A stretch of DNA of 46,669 nt, taken from contig SLDY01000137.1 in NCBI GenBank assembly GCA_007125005.1, positions 1-46,669 of the forward strand, written 5' to 3'. Positions 42,274-46,669 of this stretch are shown here, piece by piece (position 1 is the first letter of the stretch; the number at the start of each line of letters is the position of its first letter). The notes under the pieces were generated by a model. That model ran no database searches. It was not told where the DNA came from and saw nothing but the letters and a program-made list of their open reading frames with translations. A program made the translations under genes and the position numbers. The DNA is from Natronohydrobacter sp. GTDB lineage: Bacteria > Pseudomonadota > Alphaproteobacteria > Rhodobacterales > Rhodobacteraceae.

Positions 42274-43113
42274 ATGAGCATTTTCCGGATTACCGCGCTT
42301 GGCGCGGTCTCGCTTATTGGCATAGCGGCTTGCAGCAGCGGAGGGGGTATGGGTGCGAACCCGCAAACCCAGACACGCAGCGCCACAACGATCAGCACCG
42401 ACAATACCGTCCATGCCGCCGAGGCGACTGTCTCGCGAAATGCCGATGGGCGCATTTTGCTGTCGATCACCGAAGGACCGATGGCGGGTGTAAATGTCTT
42501 TTGTCAGGATGCGACACTCGGCACCTGTCAGGTGATCGGCGGCCCCGCGAACACGACAGGCGAAGGAACATTGCTGAACCGTTATTACGGCCAGTTTGCC
42601 TTTGTTGGGAATTTCAGCATCATGCAGCTTGTCGGGGATAAGAAACTGGGCTCCACCCAATTGGTTCATGGCCCCAACCCCGATGTTGGGGGCACCAATG
42701 TCACCCTTCCTGAAGGTGTGCGCAGCTATACTGGGCGCTTCACTGCAGGGGTCGGGCTAGTAGATGGCCCATCGGGTCTGGTTGAAGGAACCGCTTCGCT
42801 GGCAGCCGATTTCAACAGCGCTGTCCTGGGCGGTTCTTTCTCTGGCGGCTTTGACGATGAAGAAAAAACAACCATCTCCGCGAGCTTCAACAATGTCACG
42901 ATCAACGCATCAAATGGCCAGTTCACTGCGACCGACGACACTTTGATCCTGTTTCAAGGCGAAGAAGCCTGGGGCGATATCGATGGTGCATTCTACGGCC
43001 CCAATGCGACGGAGGCTGCAGGTATCTTCAGCTTTGGCAATGAAGGCGTTGGCGGAATGAGCGGTGTGTTCCTTGCCTGTCAGGGTGTCTCCGCAACCTG
43101 TATCAAGGAGTGA
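42274..43113 (+). CDS. transferrin-binding-protein-like (TbpB beta-barrel) lipoprotein
   Basis: 279 residues. Lipoprotein signal MSIFRITALGAVSLIGIAAC with lipidated Cys20 and a Ser/Gly-rich linker after it. The C-terminal half has repeated beta-strand Gly motifs (NGQFTATDDT, GSFSGGFDDEE) and ends with the barrel signature GAFYGPNATEAAGIFSFGN, seen in TbpB-type and Slam-exported surface lipoproteins. Two cysteine pairs (FCQDATLGTC; LACQGVSATC) may form disulfides. Ligand unknown; no Slam translocon or TonB receptor gene is nearby. Start 42274 is 6 bases after AGGCAGAG-like sequence. A strong terminator follows. Confidence 0.8.
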   Translation: MSIFRITALGAVSLIGIAACSSGGGMGANPQTQTRSATTISTDNTVHAAEATVSRNADGRILLSITEGPMAGVNVFCQDATLGTCQVIGGPANTTGEGTLLNRYYGQFAFVGNFSIMQLVGDKKLGSTQLVHGPNPDVGGTNVTLPEGVRSYTGRFTAGVGLVDGPSGLVEGTASLAADFNSAVLGGSFSGGFDDEEKTTISASFNNVTINASNGQFTATDDTLILFQGEEAWGDIDGAFYGPNATEAAGIFSFGNEGVGGMSGVFLACQGVSATCIKE

Positions 43114-43166
43114 GTTCAGGTATCCTGTTGCCGGACACACTCTGCGCAAATCTTGCAGCACACAGA

Positions 43167-43202
43167 GGCGCCCGAACGAAGCTTCGGGCGCCCGATCTTT
43201 TC
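43167..43202. terminator. strong, probably bidirectional Rho-independent terminator
   Basis: GGCGCCCGAA (43167-43176), loop CGAAGC, TTCGGGCGCC (43183-43192): a perfect 10-bp stem, followed by CGATCTTTTCT. It ends the lipoprotein transcript on the plus strand and separates it from the convergent proA gene, whose stop is 14 bases away. Confidence 0.85.
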
Positions 43203-43205
43203 TGA

Positions 43206-44458
43206 TCAGGCCCGCACTGTGCCATCGCCAGTGACAAGATACTTGAAACTGGTCAATTGCTCAGCGCCCACAGGTCCGCGCGCATGCATCTTGCCCGTGG
43301 CAATGCCAATCTCCGCACCCAGCCCGAATTCGCCGCCATCAGCAAACTGTGTCGAGGCGTTATGCATCAGGATGGCGGAGTCGAGCCCCGCGAAGAAGCG
43401 GCGCACAACCTCTGCATCCTCAGCGATCACAGCCTCGGTATGCTGCGAACCATACGCTCGGATATGCTCAACCGCCCCTGCAATATTCTCGACAACTGCC
43501 GCTGCCATGATCATGTCTAGATATTCGTGCCCAAAATCGTCAGGGGTTGCAGGCGTGACCCCCGGCAGATGCTGGAGCCCCTCACCCACCCGCATCTCGA
43601 CACCTGCTGCTACCAGATCGGCGATGATCTGTGCACCCAATCCATCGACGATATCGCGGTGGATCAGAAGGCACTCTGCCGCCCCGCAAATCCCCGTCCG
43701 CCGTGTCTTGGCGTTGAGCACCACACGCCGCGCTTTCTCCGGATCGGCAGAGGCATCGACAAAGACATGGCAGATCCCTTCGAGATGGGCAAAGACCGGT
43801 ACCCGCGCCTCGCGTTGCACAAGCCCAACCAACCCCTTGCCCCCGCGCGGCACAATCACGTCGATATGCTCCACCATGCGCAGCATGTCGGACACCGCAG
43901 CCCGATCTGTTGTCTGCACAAGCTGGATCGCATCCTCTGACAGCCCGGCTGCGCGCAGCCCTTCGATCAGCGCAGCATGGATCGCGCGCGAGGAGTGGAA
44001 ACTCTCCGAACCGCCGCGCAGGATCACGGCATTCCCGGCTTTCAGGCAGAGCGCGCCAGCATCGGCTGTCACATTCGGGCGCGATTCATATATCACGCCG
44101 ACTACGCCCAGCGGTGTGCGCACGCGCTGGATGTGCAGCCCTGTTGGACGGTCCCATTCGGCAATCACCGCGCCCACCGGATCGGGCTGCGCCGCCACGT
44201 CGCGCAGGGCCTCTGCAATGCCCTCAAGGCGGCTCTCATCGAGCGTCAGCCGGTCCAGCATCGCCCCCGACAGCCCTTTTTCGCGCGCTGCTTCGAGATC
44301 GCGTGCATTCGCCGCGAGGATATCCGCGCGGGCCGACCAGAGCGCTGCCGCCGCTTCTTCCAGCGCGCGGGTCTTGGCCTCTGGCGCCGCCATTGCCAGA
44401 ATGCTTGCCGCCGCGCGCGCACGCGCTCCCATTTCCAACATCTCTGCGCTGATATCGC

Positions 44459-44462
<4 letters not shown>
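43206..44462 (-). CDS. proA: glutamate-5-semialdehyde dehydrogenase (gamma-glutamyl phosphate reductase)
   Basis: 418 residues. It reduces gamma-glutamyl phosphate to glutamate semialdehyde with NADPH, step two of proline synthesis. The aldehyde-dehydrogenase-like fold shows [51 protein letters not shown] and the catalytic Cys in [13 protein letters not shown]. The start overlaps the proB stop by four bases (ATGA), so it is coupled to the kinase whose unstable product it takes over. Confidence 0.96.
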
Positions 44463-46668
<2,206 letters not shown>

Positions 46669-46669
46669 G

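Overview
The window reads as ordinary chromosome of an alphaproteobacterium, most likely family Rhodobacteraceae (Roseobacter/Rhodobacter side). The grounds are a GC content of roughly 60% by eye, the neighbour pair lysC-ptsP, a DUF4167 protein next to prmC-prfA, a 65-residue CHCC zinc-finger protein beside polA, the 360-residue double-domain dCTP deaminase, a Bpt-type leucyltransferase, and a zwf-pgl-pgi operon. I see no integrase, transposase, phage module, plasmid functions, CRISPR array or toxin-antitoxin pair. The species cannot be named from this.

Layout. 1-4.6 kb: 3' end of an unknown gene opening with thirteen copies of CCAGAG, tRNA-Pro(GGG), a coiled-coil protein, dCTP deaminase, a MarC-type membrane protein, bpt, and the divergent YjbQ and DUF1178 genes. 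4.7-11.2 kb: periplasmic glutathione peroxidase, histone-deacetylase-like amidohydrolase, lysC, ptsP (EI-Ntr), a GNAT acetyltransferase and a flavin reductase. 11.2-19.8 kb: DUF4167, prmC, prfA, a CorC/HlyC transporter-like protein, an orphan ABC ATPase, the CHCC zinc finger and polA. 19.9-25.5 kb, all leftward: carA, a glycosyltransferase carrying two MshEN-type (c-di-GMP-binding) motifs, a small sulfotransferase-like protein and adenine deaminase. 25.6-31.5 kb: YqeY, a secreted dienelactone hydrolase, a GntR/FCD regulator divergent from a HAD nucleotidase, two tandem paralogous mini membrane proteins, SseB-like, an EamA exporter and a lipoprotein. 31.5-38.9 kb, leftward: pgi, pgl, zwf, HNH endonuclease, MFS, esterase and AlkA-type glycosylase. 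39-46.6 kb: a second MFS protein, acyl-CoA synthetase, a TbpB-like lipoprotein, then leftward obgE-proB-proA.

How the genes work together. Zwf, Pgl and Pgi link glucose-6-phosphate to the oxidative pentose phosphate and Entner-Doudoroff routes. ProB and ProA make glutamate semialdehyde for proline, co-transcribed with the ribosome GTPase ObgE. PrfA is modified by PrmC, whose gene overlaps its own. CarA, LysC and Ade are housekeeping nitrogen, amino acid and purine steps; PtsP is the entry kinase of the nitrogen PTS.

The least ordinary parts are: the MshEN-glycosyltransferase with a dyad and a CtrA-box-like sequence in its leader, next to a putative sulfotransferase; the duplicated 67/69-residue membrane proteins; an 11-bp inverted repeat that overlaps both the promoter candidate and the ribosome-binding site of the acyl-CoA synthetase; an exact 20-bp tandem duplication before the DUF1178 gene; a diverged AT-rich duplication at the start of the deacetylase gene; and a 10+10-bp palindrome inside the end of ptsP. 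No intergenic gap exceeds 300 bases; the largest, 224 bases at 11977-12200, shows nothing I can name.
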